Shown here one piece after another: positions 9,009-18,119 of a DNA stretch of 64,000 bases. Position numbers and translations under genes: made by a program. The stretch's first letter is position 1. Each line of letters begins with the position of its first letter. A model generated the notes under the pieces. That model was not told the origin of the DNA. It searched no databases and saw only the letters and a program-made list of their open reading frames with translations. This DNA comes from Luteibacter rhizovicinus DSM 16549 (lineage in GTDB: Bacteria > Pseudomonadota > Gammaproteobacteria > Xanthomonadales > Rhodanobacteraceae): contig NZ_CP017480.1 of the NCBI RefSeq assembly GCF_001887595.1, positions 682,001 through 746,000 of the forward strand. Direction: 5' to 3'.

Positions 9009-9871
9009 TATGGCAGGTCTGGGGAGAGGGACAGCCCCCGCGGGACCATCCCTCTCACACTACCAACACGTCGGGTACGGCGTCCCAACTTGGTCGCAAG
9101 GTCGAGCAGCGCGCGCTGGTTCGCCTCGACCGCATCGGCGTGAACCGGCTGAAGGTTCAGACGATAATCCGTGCTCTCGGTGACCCAGCTGATCGAGACC
9201 AGTGTCGCCCCATCCGCCGAGCGCATGGTCTTGAGGGTCGCCGGCGTTCCATTGACGTCACTGTTGAGCCACTCCTTGACCAGCGTGATGGAGCCACCGG
9301 TCTCGCGGTATTCGGACTCGTCAAGCTGGACGAAGCCGAGGCCCCCTATGTCCCATGAGCGCGTCACCCCGCTCCACCGGCCATCCGTCACTCCTCCCGC
9401 TGTCGTTGCTTCCACCATCGGTTGACTGTCCAGCACGGTGCCCACCACCGAGATGGGGTCATATCGAAGATGCGGACGAATATCCGCCAGCGAGTGGTAT
9501 CGCTTATCGAGCAACCCGGACATGGTCCGAGTGGGCTTCACAGTGTTGATGGCCGCACGAAGATTCGGAATCTTCGCCTTCTCGACCAGGTACGCCCCCG
9601 CTTTGGCCTGCTCGGCGATTTCATCTCGCATCTGCTGTGCCATCGCTCCAACGAAGGGCGAGTCATCCAGCGACACGATATGAAGGCCCCTTGTCACGGG
9701 AAGCCGGCGCAGATCCAAGCCTTCCGTCTGGGCTTCCGCGACGGCGCTTGACGATGGACGAGGTAGACCGCCGTCCCGATCCTGTGCCGACAAAACACCG
9801 GCGGGAGAAGCGACAAGTGCAATCGCAATGGCCGCACTCGGAATTGAGAATGACTTACGTAGAGAATTCAT
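9008..9871 (-). CDS. Secreted protein of unknown function, coupled to ruvB
   Basis: This is an unrecognised 287-residue protein with a clear Sec signal ([20 protein letters not shown], cleavage near VLSAQD, about residue 30). The mature part has no cysteine and no motif I know. It contains a mixed region around residues 75-120 and a long beta-rich C-terminal half, roughly 150-270, with several Thr/Ser-rich strands. GGTGAT lies just before its ATG. It follows a second small secreted gene by one base and runs into ruvB with a one-base TAATG overlap, so it is embedded in a DNA-repair and envelope operon without an obvious link to either. Confidence 0.75.
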   Translation of the reverse strand: MNSLRKSFSIPSAAIAIALVASPAGVLSAQDRDGGLPRPSSSAVAEAQTEGLDLRRLPVTRGLHIVSLDDSPFVGAMAQQMRDEIAEQAKAGAYLVEKAKIPNLRAAINTVKPTRTMSGLLDKRYHSLADIRPHLRYDPISVVGTVLDSQPMVEATTAGGVTDGRWSGVTRSWDIGGLGFVQLDESEYRETGGSITLVKEWLNSDVNGTPATLKTMRSADGATLVSISWVTESTDYRLNLQPVHADAVEANQRALLDLATKLGRRTRRVGSVRGMVPRGLSLSPDLP

Positions 9872-9872
9872 A

Positions 9873-10235
9873 TCACCACTCCGTCAGATTGCAGTCGGTT
9901 GCAGACGTGTAACGCGTCGTGAGATGCGCCATGTCGTCGCCGAAGATATGAAGGCCGCGCACGGTGTTGCGCTCGACATCGCCCAAGTCACCGGCGTACG
10001 ACCGCCAGGTGACATTCCATGGAGCCGATACGATGTGACCGCCGAACGATCCAAGACCGACATGATCGCTCTCTGCGTACATGTAATGGCTTGTGAGGGC
10101 CGGACGATCGTATGTCACCGATTCATGGACTACGCCGGCAACGCAATTCGCGCGGCTAAGCCATGAAATACCGGCGGACGCGTCCATGCAGGCGGGGGCG
10201 GCCGCGAGCGCAAGGGCGTACTTTCTAATGGACAT
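9873..10235 (-). CDS. Small secreted protein of unknown function
   Basis: This is an unrecognised 120-residue protein with an N-terminal signal (MSIRKYALALAAAPACMDAS, probably cut near residue 20-21) and two further cysteines (NCVAG near 31, DCNLTEW near the end) that could form a disulfide. The mature part is rich in His, Tyr and Trp. A strong ribosome site GAGGTGA lies six bases before the ATG. The stop is one base from the start of the next secreted gene, so the two are a pair. The 266-base gap to kup upstream (10236-10501) shows only a GGCCGC/GCGGCC hairpin without a T tract and no convincing gene; the pair's promoter is probably there. Confidence 0.65.
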   Translation of the reverse strand: MSIRKYALALAAAPACMDASAGISWLSRANCVAGVVHESVTYDRPALTSHYMYAESDHVGLGSFGGHIVSAPWNVTWRSYAGDLGDVERNTVRGLHIFGDDMAHLTTRYTSATDCNLTEW

Positions 10236-10501
10236 GAGTTCACCTCAAATCGTGTCCGCATTTCGGACACATCGAGGCTAAACATTGGATCGGACGGGTC
10301 GCATCGGCGAATGCGGGCACGTCGAGTCCGACTCGACGCTTTGAATAAGAGGACCTCGCCGACGCGGGACAAGGGCTCGCCCCGGCGTCATGGCCAGGGC
10401 TAATAGCGCCGCTCCATCGCCAGAGATCCCATTCACCGCAGACCCCGCCGTATGCACCCTCGGCGAGCAGTCGGGCCGCAATAGTTAGCGGCCGGCCCGG
10501 A

Positions 10502-12403
10502 TCAAATCTCGACCTGTGCACCCAGTTCGATCAGCCGGTTGCCCGGAATCTGGAAGAACGCTGTCGCCGGCATCGCGTTGCGCGCAAGGAAGGCGAACAG
10601 CTTGTCGCGCCACAAGGCCATGCCCGGACGACGGGCGTCGGCGACGATGTTTTCGCGCGACAGGAAGAACGTCGTGTCCATCATGTCGAAGTCGAGGCCC
10701 TTGGCGCCGGCGCGGCTCAGCGATAGCGGGATGTTCGGATCCTCGGCGAAGCCGTAGCGCAGCTGCAGGCCGTAGAAGCCGCCGCCGTACTCGATGACTT
10801 CCATGCGCTCGTCGTACTCGGCGACCGGCGTCTCGAGCATTTCCACGGTAAGCAGCACGTTGCGCTCGTGCAGCACCTTGTTGTGCTTGAGGTTGTGCAG
10901 CATCGCGTGCGGCACGGAATTCTGATTGGCGGTGAGGAATACCGCCGTACCCGGCACGCGCAGCGGCGGATGATCGGAGATGTTGGCGACGAAGGGTTCG
11001 AGCGCGAGGCCGGACTGCTTGATCTCGCGGACCACGAGGTCCCTGCCCCGGCGCCAGGTGGTCATGACGGTAAAGATCACCACGCCGAGCACTAGCGGGA
11101 ACCAACCACCATGCGCGATCTTCAGCGCGTTCGCACCGAAGAACGCCAGGTCCGTGATCAGGAAGATCACGCCCACCGTGATGACCGCGGACCAATGCCA
11201 ATGCCAGCGGTAACGCGCGACGACGAGCGCCAGCAGCGTGGTCATCGTCATCGTGCCGGTCACGGCGATGCCGTACGCCGCGCCGAGGTTGTTCGACGAG
11301 CGGAAGCCGATCACCGCCAGCACCACGAGGACGAGCAGCAGGCGATTGACCCAGGGCACGAAGATCTGTCCGGACATTTCGTGCGACGTATGCACCACCG
11401 CCATACGCGGCGAGTAGCCGAGCGACATCGCTTCACGCGTCATCGAGAAGGCGCCCGAGATCACCGCCTGCGAGGCGATCACCGCCGAGGCCGTGGCCAG
11501 GGCGATCATCGGATACAGGAGGTTCTCCGGCACCATCTTGTAGAACGGATTCTCGATCGCGCTCGGATCGTGCAGGAGTAGCGCACCCTGCCCGAAATAG
11601 TTGATCAGCAGCGCGGGCAGGACGAAGAAGAACCAGGCGAGGCGGATCGGCTTCTTGCCGAAGTGTCCCATGTCCGCATAGAGGGCTTCGCCGCCGGTCA
11701 GCGCAAGCACCACGCCACCGAGGGCGATGAACGCCTGGCGGCCGTGCTCCATGAAGAAGCGCACGGCATACGTCGGATTGAGTGCGTAGAGCACCTCCGG
11801 ATGCTGGACGAGCTGGCGCAGACCCAGCCATGCAAGCACGAGGAACCAGACCACCATAACCGGTGCGAAGGCCTTGCCGACGATCTCGGTGCCGTGCCGC
11901 TGGATCGCGAACAGCGCCACCAGGATCACCAGGCAGATCGGCAACACATAGGTTTCCAGCGAAGGCGCGGCGACCTCCAGGCCTTCGACCGCCGAGAGCA
12001 CCGACATGGCGGGCGTGATCACGCCATCGCCGTAGAACAGCGACGCACCGAAGATACCGATGGCCGCGAGCACCCAGCGGGCACGCGGCGAACCACTCAC
12101 GCTGCGCTGGGCCAGGGCCATCAGCGCCATGATGCCGCCCTCGCCCTTGTTGTCCGCGCGCATGACGAAGGTGACGTACTTGAGCGAGATCACCATCAGC
12201 AACGACCAGAAGATCAGCGACAGCACGCCGAGCACGGCCAGCGGCTGGGGCGTCATGCCGTGCGTACCGAGTGTTTCCTTCATCGTGTACAGGGGACTCG
12301 TACCGATGTCGCCGAAGACGATGCCGATGGCACCGAGCGCGAGCGCGGCCAGTTTCTTGCCGTGCGCGTTGCGCAACTCTTCAGCGTGGTTGTGCTGACC
12401 CAT
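10502..12403 (-). CDS. kup: Low-affinity potassium transporter Kup
   Basis: Kup (KUP/HAK/KT family) is a K+:H+ symporter of the inner membrane. The 633-residue product opens with the family signature GIVFGDIGTSPLYTMKETLG near residues 25-45. About 12 hydrophobic helices run to residue 450, with a cytoplasmic C-terminal domain beyond. Length is normal (E. coli Kup 622). It starts three bases after ruvA, so it is likely co-transcribed with ruvC and ruvA. It separates ruvA from ruvB. Confidence 0.95.
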   Translation of the reverse strand: MGQHNHAEELRNAHGKKLAALALGAIGIVFGDIGTSPLYTMKETLGTHGMTPQPLAVLGVLSLIFWSLLMVISLKYVTFVMRADNKGEGGIMALMALAQRSVSGSPRARWVLAAIGIFGASLFYGDGVITPAMSVLSAVEGLEVAAPSLETYVLPICLVILVALFAIQRHGTEIVGKAFAPVMVVWFLVLAWLGLRQLVQHPEVLYALNPTYAVRFFMEHGRQAFIALGGVVLALTGGEALYADMGHFGKKPIRLAWFFFVLPALLINYFGQGALLLHDPSAIENPFYKMVPENLLYPMIALATASAVIASQAVISGAFSMTREAMSLGYSPRMAVVHTSHEMSGQIFVPWVNRLLLVLVVLAVIGFRSSNNLGAAYGIAVTGTMTMTTLLALVVARYRWHWHWSAVITVGVIFLITDLAFFGANALKIAHGGWFPLVLGVVIFTVMTTWRRGRDLVVREIKQSGLALEPFVANISDHPPLRVPGTAVFLTANQNSVPHAMLHNLKHNKVLHERNVLLTVEMLETPVAEYDERMEVIEYGGGFYGLQLRYGFAEDPNIPLSLSRAGAKGLDFDMMDTTFFLSRENIVADARRPGMALWRDKLFAFLARNAMPATAFFQIPGNRLIELGAQVEI

Positions 12404-12406
12404 GGT

Positions 12407-13003
12407 TCAACTTCCCAGCGCGGCGCGTAGCGCCTTGCGAATGATGGCTTCGGCGGTGTCGCCTTCGGCGGCGACTTTCTGCACAAGACGCGAAGCTTCC
12501 ACGGGCTTGTAACCGAGTTGTTGGAGGGCGACGGTGGCCTCGGCCACCGGATCGGCCGGCATGGCATCGCCGGCGACGGTCGAGGGCAGACGCACGCCGA
12601 CCGCGTCGACGCGATCGCGCAGCTCGACCACCATGCGCTCGGCGGTCTTCTTGCCAATGCCTGGAATCTTGGTGAGCGCAACCACATCCCCGGCATGCAC
12701 CAGCCGCGACAGATCGTCGGTGGACACACCGGAAAGGACAGCCAGGGCAATCTTCGCGCCGATACCGCTCACCTTGAGCAGGTGCCGGAACATGGCCCGA
12801 TCGGGCTCCCGGAGGAACCCGTAAAGGGAAACGCCATCCTCTCTCACCGCGTAATGGATGAGCAGGGTGACTTCCTTGCCGGTGGCCGGAAGATCGTAGA
12901 TCGTGGACATCGGGGCATCGACGTCGTAACCGACGCCGCCCACCTCGATGAGCAGCGACGGAGGCTGCTTGCTGATGAGGGTTCCGCGCAGTCGGCCGAT
13001 CAT
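12407..13003 (-). CDS. ruvA: Holliday junction-binding protein RuvA
   Basis: RuvA tetramers clamp Holliday junctions and load RuvB. The 198-residue product begins with the family-typical MIGRLRGTL. It has an OB-fold domain (1-64), paired helix-hairpin-helix motifs ([17 protein letters not shown] and [19 protein letters not shown]) and a C-terminal RuvB-binding domain after a flexible linker. I prefer the ATG at 13003: GGAG lies seven bases upstream and it makes an ATGA overlap with the ruvC stop. An in-frame ATG at 13015 would add four residues. Confidence 0.95.
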   Translation of the reverse strand: MIGRLRGTLISKQPPSLLIEVGGVGYDVDAPMSTIYDLPATGKEVTLLIHYAVREDGVSLYGFLREPDRAMFRHLLKVSGIGAKIALAVLSGVSTDDLSRLVHAGDVVALTKIPGIGKKTAERMVVELRDRVDAVGVRLPSTVAGDAMPADPVAEATVALQQLGYKPVEASRLVQKVAAEGDTAEAIIRKALRAALGS

Positions 13004-13518
13004 CGGCGTCTCCATGCCGTGCGCGGGATACCCACGCGTTCAAGACTCGTACGGGTGTGCGCATGGGCAACCGCGATCGCCAGTGCATCGGCGGCATCCG
13101 CCTGTAGCGGACCCTTGATGCCAAGGATCAACCCGATCATGTGCTGTACCTGGGTCTTGTCGGCGCGGCCCGTCCCGACCACCGCCTGCTTGACCTCGGT
13201 CGCTGCGTACTCGTGCACAACCACTCCCTTGCTGACCATGGCGACGATGGCCGCACCACGCGCCTGACCCAGTTTCAGGGCGGAGTCGGGGTTGCGCGCC
13301 ATGAAGACACGTTCGATCGCAGCTTCGACCGGACCGTGCTCGCCGATGATCTCGCACAGCTCGTCAAAGATGCGTTTGAGGCGCAGCGGGAAGGTGGCCT
13401 CCCCGCCGATGACGAGCGCGCCGTGCCAGACGTGGGTCAACGTGCCGTTATCGGCCACGTCGATCACGCCCACACCCGTGCGCTGGCTGCCCGGATCGAT
13501 ACCGAGAATGCGGGTCAT
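13000..13518 (-). CDS. ruvC: Crossover junction endodeoxyribonuclease RuvC
   Basis: RuvC resolves Holliday junctions by paired nicks. The 172-residue product carries the RNase H-like acidic residues of the family: Asp7 in [12 protein letters not shown], the Glu in [12 protein letters not shown] (about 69) and the C-terminal Asp pair in [11 protein letters not shown] (about 142-145). Length matches E. coli RuvC (173). It lies 21 bases downstream of yebC and overlaps ruvA by four bases. Confidence 0.96.
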   Translation of the reverse strand: MTRILGIDPGSQRTGVGVIDVADNGTLTHVWHGALVIGGEATFPLRLKRIFDELCEIIGEHGPVEAAIERVFMARNPDSALKLGQARGAAIVAMVSKGVVVHEYAATEVKQAVVGTGRADKTQVQHMIGLILGIKGPLQADAADALAIAVAHAHTRTSLERVGIPRTAWRRR

Positions 13519-13539
13519 GACAGCGAGGGATTCACGAGC

Positions 13540-14289
13540 TCACGCGTCTTCCGCATCCTGGCTGGGCAGGATGGCGTTGTGATAGACCTCGTCCACGTCG
13601 TCGAGGTCGTTCAGGCGGGTCAGCAGCTTTTCGAAATGCTCGAGGACCTCGCCGGTCGGCGTGACCAGCGGACCGTTCGGGCGCATGACCACGTCGGAAC
13701 CGTCGATCTCGAAGCCGGCGGCGGCGAGCACCTTGCGCATGGCTTCGACGGCGATCGGGTCGGCAACCAGCAGGACGCTGCCAATGCCGTTTTCGATCAC
13801 GATGTCTTCGGCGTTGTTCTCGATGGCGGCCTCTTCGAGCTTCGCCTCGACATCGGCATCGCCGCCGGTGTGGACCACGACCTGGCCGACACGGGTGAAC
13901 TGGAACGCCACCGAGTTGGTGGTACCCAGGTTACCGCCCAGCTTGGTCAGCGCGGCGCGAACGTCGGCGACCGTGCGGGTCTGGTTGTCGGTGACGCAGT
14001 CGATGATCAGCGCGGTGCCCGCCGGGCCATAGCCCTCGTAGCGGATCTCGTGCATGTCGGCACCGCCCTCGGCACCCGAGCCGCGCTTGATCGCGCGATC
14101 GATGGTGTCACGGGTCATATTGGCGGCCAGGGCCTTGTCCACGGCGGCGCGCAGGCGCGGATTGCCGTTGGGATCGGGCACGCCGCCACGGGTGGCAATG
14201 GTGATTTCGCGGATCAGCTTAGTGAACACCTTGGCGCGCTTGGCGTCTTCGGCGTTCTTGCGACCTTCGATGGACGGGCCTCTACCCAT
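13540..14289 (-). CDS. yebC: YebC/PmpR-family translational regulator
   Basis: This is a 249-residue YebC/TACO1 family protein. The conserved blocks RKNAEDAKRAKVFTKLIREI near the N-terminus and GGVPDPNGNPRLRAAVDKA around 35-53 are clear. The N-terminus MGRGPSIEGRKN replaces the commoner MAGHSKWANI form, as I recall for xanthomonads. Family members relieve ribosome stalling at proline-rich sequences or were described as transcription regulators. Its place just upstream of ruvC is a widely conserved pairing. Confidence 0.93.
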   Translation of the reverse strand: MGRGPSIEGRKNAEDAKRAKVFTKLIREITIATRGGVPDPNGNPRLRAAVDKALAANMTRDTIDRAIKRGSGAEGGADMHEIRYEGYGPAGTALIIDCVTDNQTRTVADVRAALTKLGGNLGTTNSVAFQFTRVGQVVVHTGGDADVEAKLEEAAIENNAEDIVIENGIGSVLLVADPIAVEAMRKVLAAAGFEIDGSDVVMRPNGPLVTPTGEVLEHFEKLLTRLNDLDDVDEVYHNAILPSQDAEDA

Positions 14290-14344
14290 GTGCGATTCCT
14301 GGCTCTACCGGACTGACGAGGGCGCGATTCTAGCCGCAATCACG

Positions 14345-14983
14345 TTAAGGGGCTAAGGGGGTGTCGAACCGCCCGTCACGAAGAAAAACAGCGACCTGCC
14401 GGGCGACATCCGCGGAAACCAGCATCCCGGTATGGCTGGTCTCCAGCACGCAGTGGCCGGCCAGGCCGGGCAGACGCGTCTCTTCCACGCCGACGGAGCC
14501 ATCGTGCTCCGCGCCCAGCGCGCCTACGAAAGCGCCCAGGCCGACCGGCATGCGACCGGCAATCATGCCGACCTCCCGGGCACCGTCCCACCGGTCCAGG
14601 CCATGTTCCAGCAGTTCGCGCGAGCGGCCCAGCAGCATGTCGCCACCCCAGCGATGGGTGAGCCCCCGGGCAGCACCGCTGCCATTGAGCGGCGAACCGA
14701 GGCAGACGATCCGGCCCTGCGGCAAATCGTCATCCCGGCAGGCCAGCAGGGCGAGAATGCCGCCGAGGCTGTGCCCGACCACGTGGACCGGCCCCGGGCC
14801 GAGGCTGCGGATCCGCTTGCGCAGCCGGGCAATGGCCTGCTCCGGCGGCGCGGCCACGCTCATGTATTCGAACTGGTGAACGCTGAAACCTTCCTCGCGC
14901 AGGCGACGGTGCAGCATCGCCATGGCGAAGCCCCGCATCCACAGACCGTGGAGCAGCAGGACCTCGGGCAGGTTGTCGGTCAT
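14345..14983 (-). CDS. Alpha/beta-hydrolase (lipase-like, possible esterase)
   Basis: This is a 212-residue alpha/beta hydrolase without a signal peptide. The oxyanion segment LLLHGLWMRG lies near residues 9-18 and the nucleophile elbow GHSLGG near 70-75. The likely catalytic His falls in LETSHTGMLV near residue 187, and an acidic residue lies between. This is the layout of small PGAP1-like or triacylglycerol-lipase-like hydrolases. Substrate is unknown. It sits 16 bases downstream of aspS on the same strand. Confidence 0.8.
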   Translation of the reverse strand: MTDNLPEVLLLHGLWMRGFAMAMLHRRLREEGFSVHQFEYMSVAAPPEQAIARLRKRIRSLGPGPVHVVGHSLGGILALLACRDDDLPQGRIVCLGSPLNGSGAARGLTHRWGGDMLLGRSRELLEHGLDRWDGAREVGMIAGRMPVGLGAFVGALGAEHDGSVGVEETRLPGLAGHCVLETSHTGMLVSADVARQVAVFLRDGRFDTPLAP

Positions 14984-14999
14984 CGGTATGCCGCGCCGA

Positions 15000-16769
15000 T
15001 CAGGCCTTCGGCTCCGCGGCGGCGACGCGAACGTGGAGTTCCTTCAACTGCGGTTCGGAGACCGGCGACGGCGCATTGGTCATCAGGTCCTGCGCGCTGG
15101 TGGTCTTCGGGAACGCAATGACGTCGCGGATGGATTCCGTGCCGGCCATCAGGGCGGCGATCCGGTCGATGCCGAACGCCAGGCCACCGTGGGGCGGTGC
15201 GCCCATGCGCAAGGCCTTGAGCAGGAAGCCGAACTTGGCTTCGGCCTCGTCCGCGGAAATGCCGAGAAGGTCGAACACCGCGCTCTGCATGTCGGGACGA
15301 TGGATACGGATGGAGCCGCCGCCGATCTCATTGCCGTTGAGGACCATGTCGTAACCGCGGCTCACCGAGTTGGCGGCGTTCGCACGCAGGTCGGCGATAT
15401 CGTCGACCTTGGGCGCGGTGAATGGGTGATGGAGGGCGACGTAGCGCTGCTCGTCCGCGTCGTACTCGAACATCGGGAAATCCGTGACCCACAGGGGCTT
15501 CCAGGCGTTTTCGACCATGCCGCGGTCACGACCGAGCTTGATCCGGAGCGCACCCATGAAATCGGTGACGGTCTTCCAGGCGCCCGCGCCGAAGAACACG
15601 ATGTCACCGGAGGCGGCGCCTGTGAGCGACAGCACCTGCTCAAGGGCAGCATCGTCGAGGAACTTGGCCACCGGCGAATTGATGCCCTCGCGGCCCTTGG
15701 CGAGGTCGTCGACCTTCAGCCAGGCCAGGCCCTTGGCGCCGTACTTGCCGGCGTACTCGGTGAGGCCGTCGATATCCTTACGGGACAGGTCGGCGGCACC
15801 CGGCACGCGCAGGGCGGCCACGCGGCCGGCCGGATCGTTGGCCGGGCCGGAAAACACCTTGAATTCGACGTGCTTCACCGCGTCGGCGATGTCGGTCAGC
15901 TCGAGGGGGATGCGCAGGTCGGGCTTGTCCGAGCCGAAGCGGCGCATGGCCTCTTCATAGGTCATGCGCGGGAAGCTGGCGTCGAGTTCCACCTGGCGCA
16001 CTTCGCGGAACACGTGGCGGATCAGGTCCTCGACGAAATCCTGCACATCGCGTTCTTCGACAAAGGCGAACTCCAGGTCGAGCTGGGTGAATTCCGGCTG
16101 GCGGTCGGCACGCAGGTCTTCGTCGCGGAAGCAGCGGGCGATCTGATAGTAGCGATCGAAGCCGGCCATCATCAGCAGCTGCTTGAACAGCTGCGGCGAC
16201 TGCGGCAGGGCGTAGAACTGGCCCGGATGCACGCGGCTCGGCACAAGGTAATCGCGTGCGCCCTCCGGCGTGGCCTTGGTCAGGATCGGGGTTTCGATGT
16301 CCTGGAAGCCCGCGTTGTCCAGGTAACGGCGCAGTTCGCGGACCAGCTTGGTCCGGGTGCGCATCATCTGCTGCATTTCCGGGCGACGCAGGTCGAGGTG
16401 GCGGTAGGTCATCCGCATGTCTTCGTTCGGCGTCTCGTGCAGCGCGAACGGCAGATCACGGGCGGCGTTGAGGATCTCGACCTTGTCGGCGATGAGTTCC
16501 ACGGCACCGGTTTTCAGCTTGTCGTTGGCCGCGAGGCGCTTGCGGACCTGGCCGGTGACCTTGATGCAGTATTCGTAACCCAGCTCGCCGGCGACGGCGA
16601 AGGCCTCGGCGTTCTCGCGTTCGATCACCACCTGGGCGATGCCCTCGTGATCACGCAGATCGACAAAGGCCACGTGGCTCTGCAGGCGCAGGGTGTTGAC
16701 CCAGCCGCAAAGGGTGACGTTCCGGTCGATCAGCGACTCGTCGATGAGTCCGCAAAAATGGCTGCGCAT
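15000..16769 (-). CDS. aspS: Aspartyl-tRNA synthetase
   Basis: AspRS charges tRNA with aspartate. The 589-residue product is the bacterial type: an N-terminal OB anticodon-binding domain (1-110), the class II core with motif 2 ([20 protein letters not shown], about 215-235) and motif 3 ([13 protein letters not shown] near 535), and a GAD insertion at about 290-425. I start at ATG 16769 (MRSHFCGLI), which matches the family N-terminus; the frame is open for 74 codons upstream without homology. The residue that separates discriminating from non-discriminating enzymes (position 31 region, LRLQSHVAF) reads Gln rather than the usual Leu or His. Confidence 0.95.
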   Translation of the reverse strand: MRSHFCGLIDESLIDRNVTLCGWVNTLRLQSHVAFVDLRDHEGIAQVVIERENAEAFAVAGELGYEYCIKVTGQVRKRLAANDKLKTGAVELIADKVEILNAARDLPFALHETPNEDMRMTYRHLDLRRPEMQQMMRTRTKLVRELRRYLDNAGFQDIETPILTKATPEGARDYLVPSRVHPGQFYALPQSPQLFKQLLMMAGFDRYYQIARCFRDEDLRADRQPEFTQLDLEFAFVEERDVQDFVEDLIRHVFREVRQVELDASFPRMTYEEAMRRFGSDKPDLRIPLELTDIADAVKHVEFKVFSGPANDPAGRVAALRVPGAADLSRKDIDGLTEYAGKYGAKGLAWLKVDDLAKGREGINSPVAKFLDDAALEQVLSLTGAASGDIVFFGAGAWKTVTDFMGALRIKLGRDRGMVENAWKPLWVTDFPMFEYDADEQRYVALHHPFTAPKVDDIADLRANAANSVSRGYDMVLNGNEIGGGSIRIHRPDMQSAVFDLLGISADEAEAKFGFLLKALRMGAPPHGGLAFGIDRIAALMAGTESIRDVIAFPKTTSAQDLMTNAPSPVSEPQLKELHVRVAAAEPKA

Positions 16770-16840
16770 GCGCTTGAAGCTTCGTGGGAAAAGACCCCGG
16801 ATCGTACCACGACCGGGGGTCCCGCCTTTCGTTTCGGCGC

Positions 16841-17410
16841 TCAGCGACCGCCCACGGAGAAGATCCCGCGGCAGCCCTTGTCGACCCAGATTCCGTCGCG
16901 GTCGACGCCCCAGCTGTAGCCCTCCTGGCAGCGTGCGTCGGAGTCCTGGCGGATCAGGCGCGGGCGCCCGTAACGCGTGTCCACATCGCAATGGCCGTAG
17001 CCCCCATTGTGGCTACCGCAGTCGATCGTGCGCTGCGGACCGCCACCCCAACCGGGACCGGGCCGGTCGTCGTTCCAGCCCGGGCGACCATCGCCCCAGC
17101 CCGGACGGCCGTCATCGCCCGGCCGCCCACCACCCCAGCCACCCGCCTCGGCGAAGATGCCGCGGCACCCCCGGTCGACCCAGATGGCGTTGCTGTTCCG
17201 GTCGAAGCCCCAGGTCCGGTCGCGGATGCAGGCCGCCTTCGAATCCTGGCGAACTAGTTGCGCATCACGCCAGCGCACCGGGCAGCGACCCGGCTTGTTG
17301 TTACCACTACCGCAATCGATCGTCCCGCGCTGTGCCAGTGCCACCGGCGACACCACACCCATCGTCACTGCCATCGCCGCCAGGGCGAGGCCCATCAACA
17401 CACCGCGCAT
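16841..17410 (-). CDS. Secreted DUF3011 protein with two repeats
   Basis: This is a 189-residue secreted protein. The signal peptide ends near VALAQ (about residue 27). Two homologous DUF3011-type units of about 55 residues follow, each running from IDCGS, through a single Cys and a LVRQ/LIRQ-DS segment, to [11 protein letters not shown]. They are separated by a Gly/Arg/Pro/Asp-rich linker ([18 protein letters not shown]). Each unit has four cysteines, so paired disulfides are likely. Function is unknown. I use ATG 17410, with GGAG seven bases upstream, over a GTG at 17416. Confidence 0.8.
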   Translation of the reverse strand: MRGVLMGLALAAMAVTMGVVSPVALAQRGTIDCGSGNNKPGRCPVRWRDAQLVRQDSKAACIRDRTWGFDRNSNAIWVDRGCRGIFAEAGGWGGGRPGDDGRPGWGDGRPGWNDDRPGPGWGGGPQRTIDCGSHNGGYGHCDVDTRYGRPRLIRQDSDARCQEGYSWGVDRDGIWVDKGCRGIFSVGGR

Positions 17411-17506
17411 ACCCACACTCCGTTGTCGCTCTCATGGTGGGCGTACGCTAGCGCAAGAAATTGCAACGGCCTTTGAATGTTGCGAAACGGGTCGCCTTCT
17501 GGCTGA

Positions 17507-17842
17507 TCAGGTCGTGCCCGACCCGGTGGACGAGGCGCCGCCCTTGGCGGCAGGGGCAGGCGCGGCGGCTGCCGGTGCAGGTGCAGCCGCCGGGGCCGCA
17601 GCGGGTGCCGGAGCCGGGGCGCCGGACGATCCTTCCACCAGATTTTTCTTCTTGTCCCCGTCCTTCTTGAAATCGGTCTCGTACCAGCCGCCGCCGGCCA
17701 GGCGGAACTGTGGCGCACTCAACAGGCGACCGACCTGGGGCTCGCCGCAGGTCGGGCAGACCGTCGGGTCGGCGTCGGACATCTTCTGCAAACGCTCGAA
17801 GCGGTGTCCGCAGGCTTTGCACTGGAACTCGTAGATGGGCAT
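17507..17842 (-). CDS. FmdB-family zinc ribbon protein
   Basis: This is a 111-residue protein starting MPIYEFQCKACGHRFERLQK, the FmdB/CxxC regulatory ribbon. Two CxxC knuckles (CKAC at 8-11, CPTC at about 29-32) should bind one zinc. After residue 75 it becomes an Ala/Pro low-complexity tail ending in Gly/Ser/Thr. A member of this family often precedes aspS in proteobacteria, as here, though a DUF3011 gene intervenes. The role is not known. Confidence 0.85.
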   Translation of the reverse strand: MPIYEFQCKACGHRFERLQKMSDADPTVCPTCGEPQVGRLLSAPQFRLAGGGWYETDFKKDGDKKKNLVEGSSGAPAPAPAAAPAAAPAPAAAAPAPAAKGGASSTGSGTT

Positions 17843-18119
17843 GGGCGGTTCTCTGAACGTCAGCCGCGGATTATCTGCCTGGACGCTTCACGCCGAAACC
17901 CTATTGCATTGCACCAATAAGGCGAAAACCTGCGATTTCCGTGCCAAACCCTTGAAACAAGGTGTTTCCACGACTTTGTTTCACCATCATGGCGCAAGCA
18001 TGACGACTCGGTTGACGCGCCGCAGCGGGAATGCCTAGCGTCGATCCCAACGCGGCGTTTCGACCGCGTCCGCGGGGCACTCCCGCCCTGCGTGCGTAGC
18101 TCGCCTAGGGGACCCATCG

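Noticed and set aside
10240..10521. A small minus-strand frame in the kup downstream gap.
   Set aside because: It overlaps the kup end, has an atypical composition and no ribosome site; I see no support for a gene in 10236-10501.
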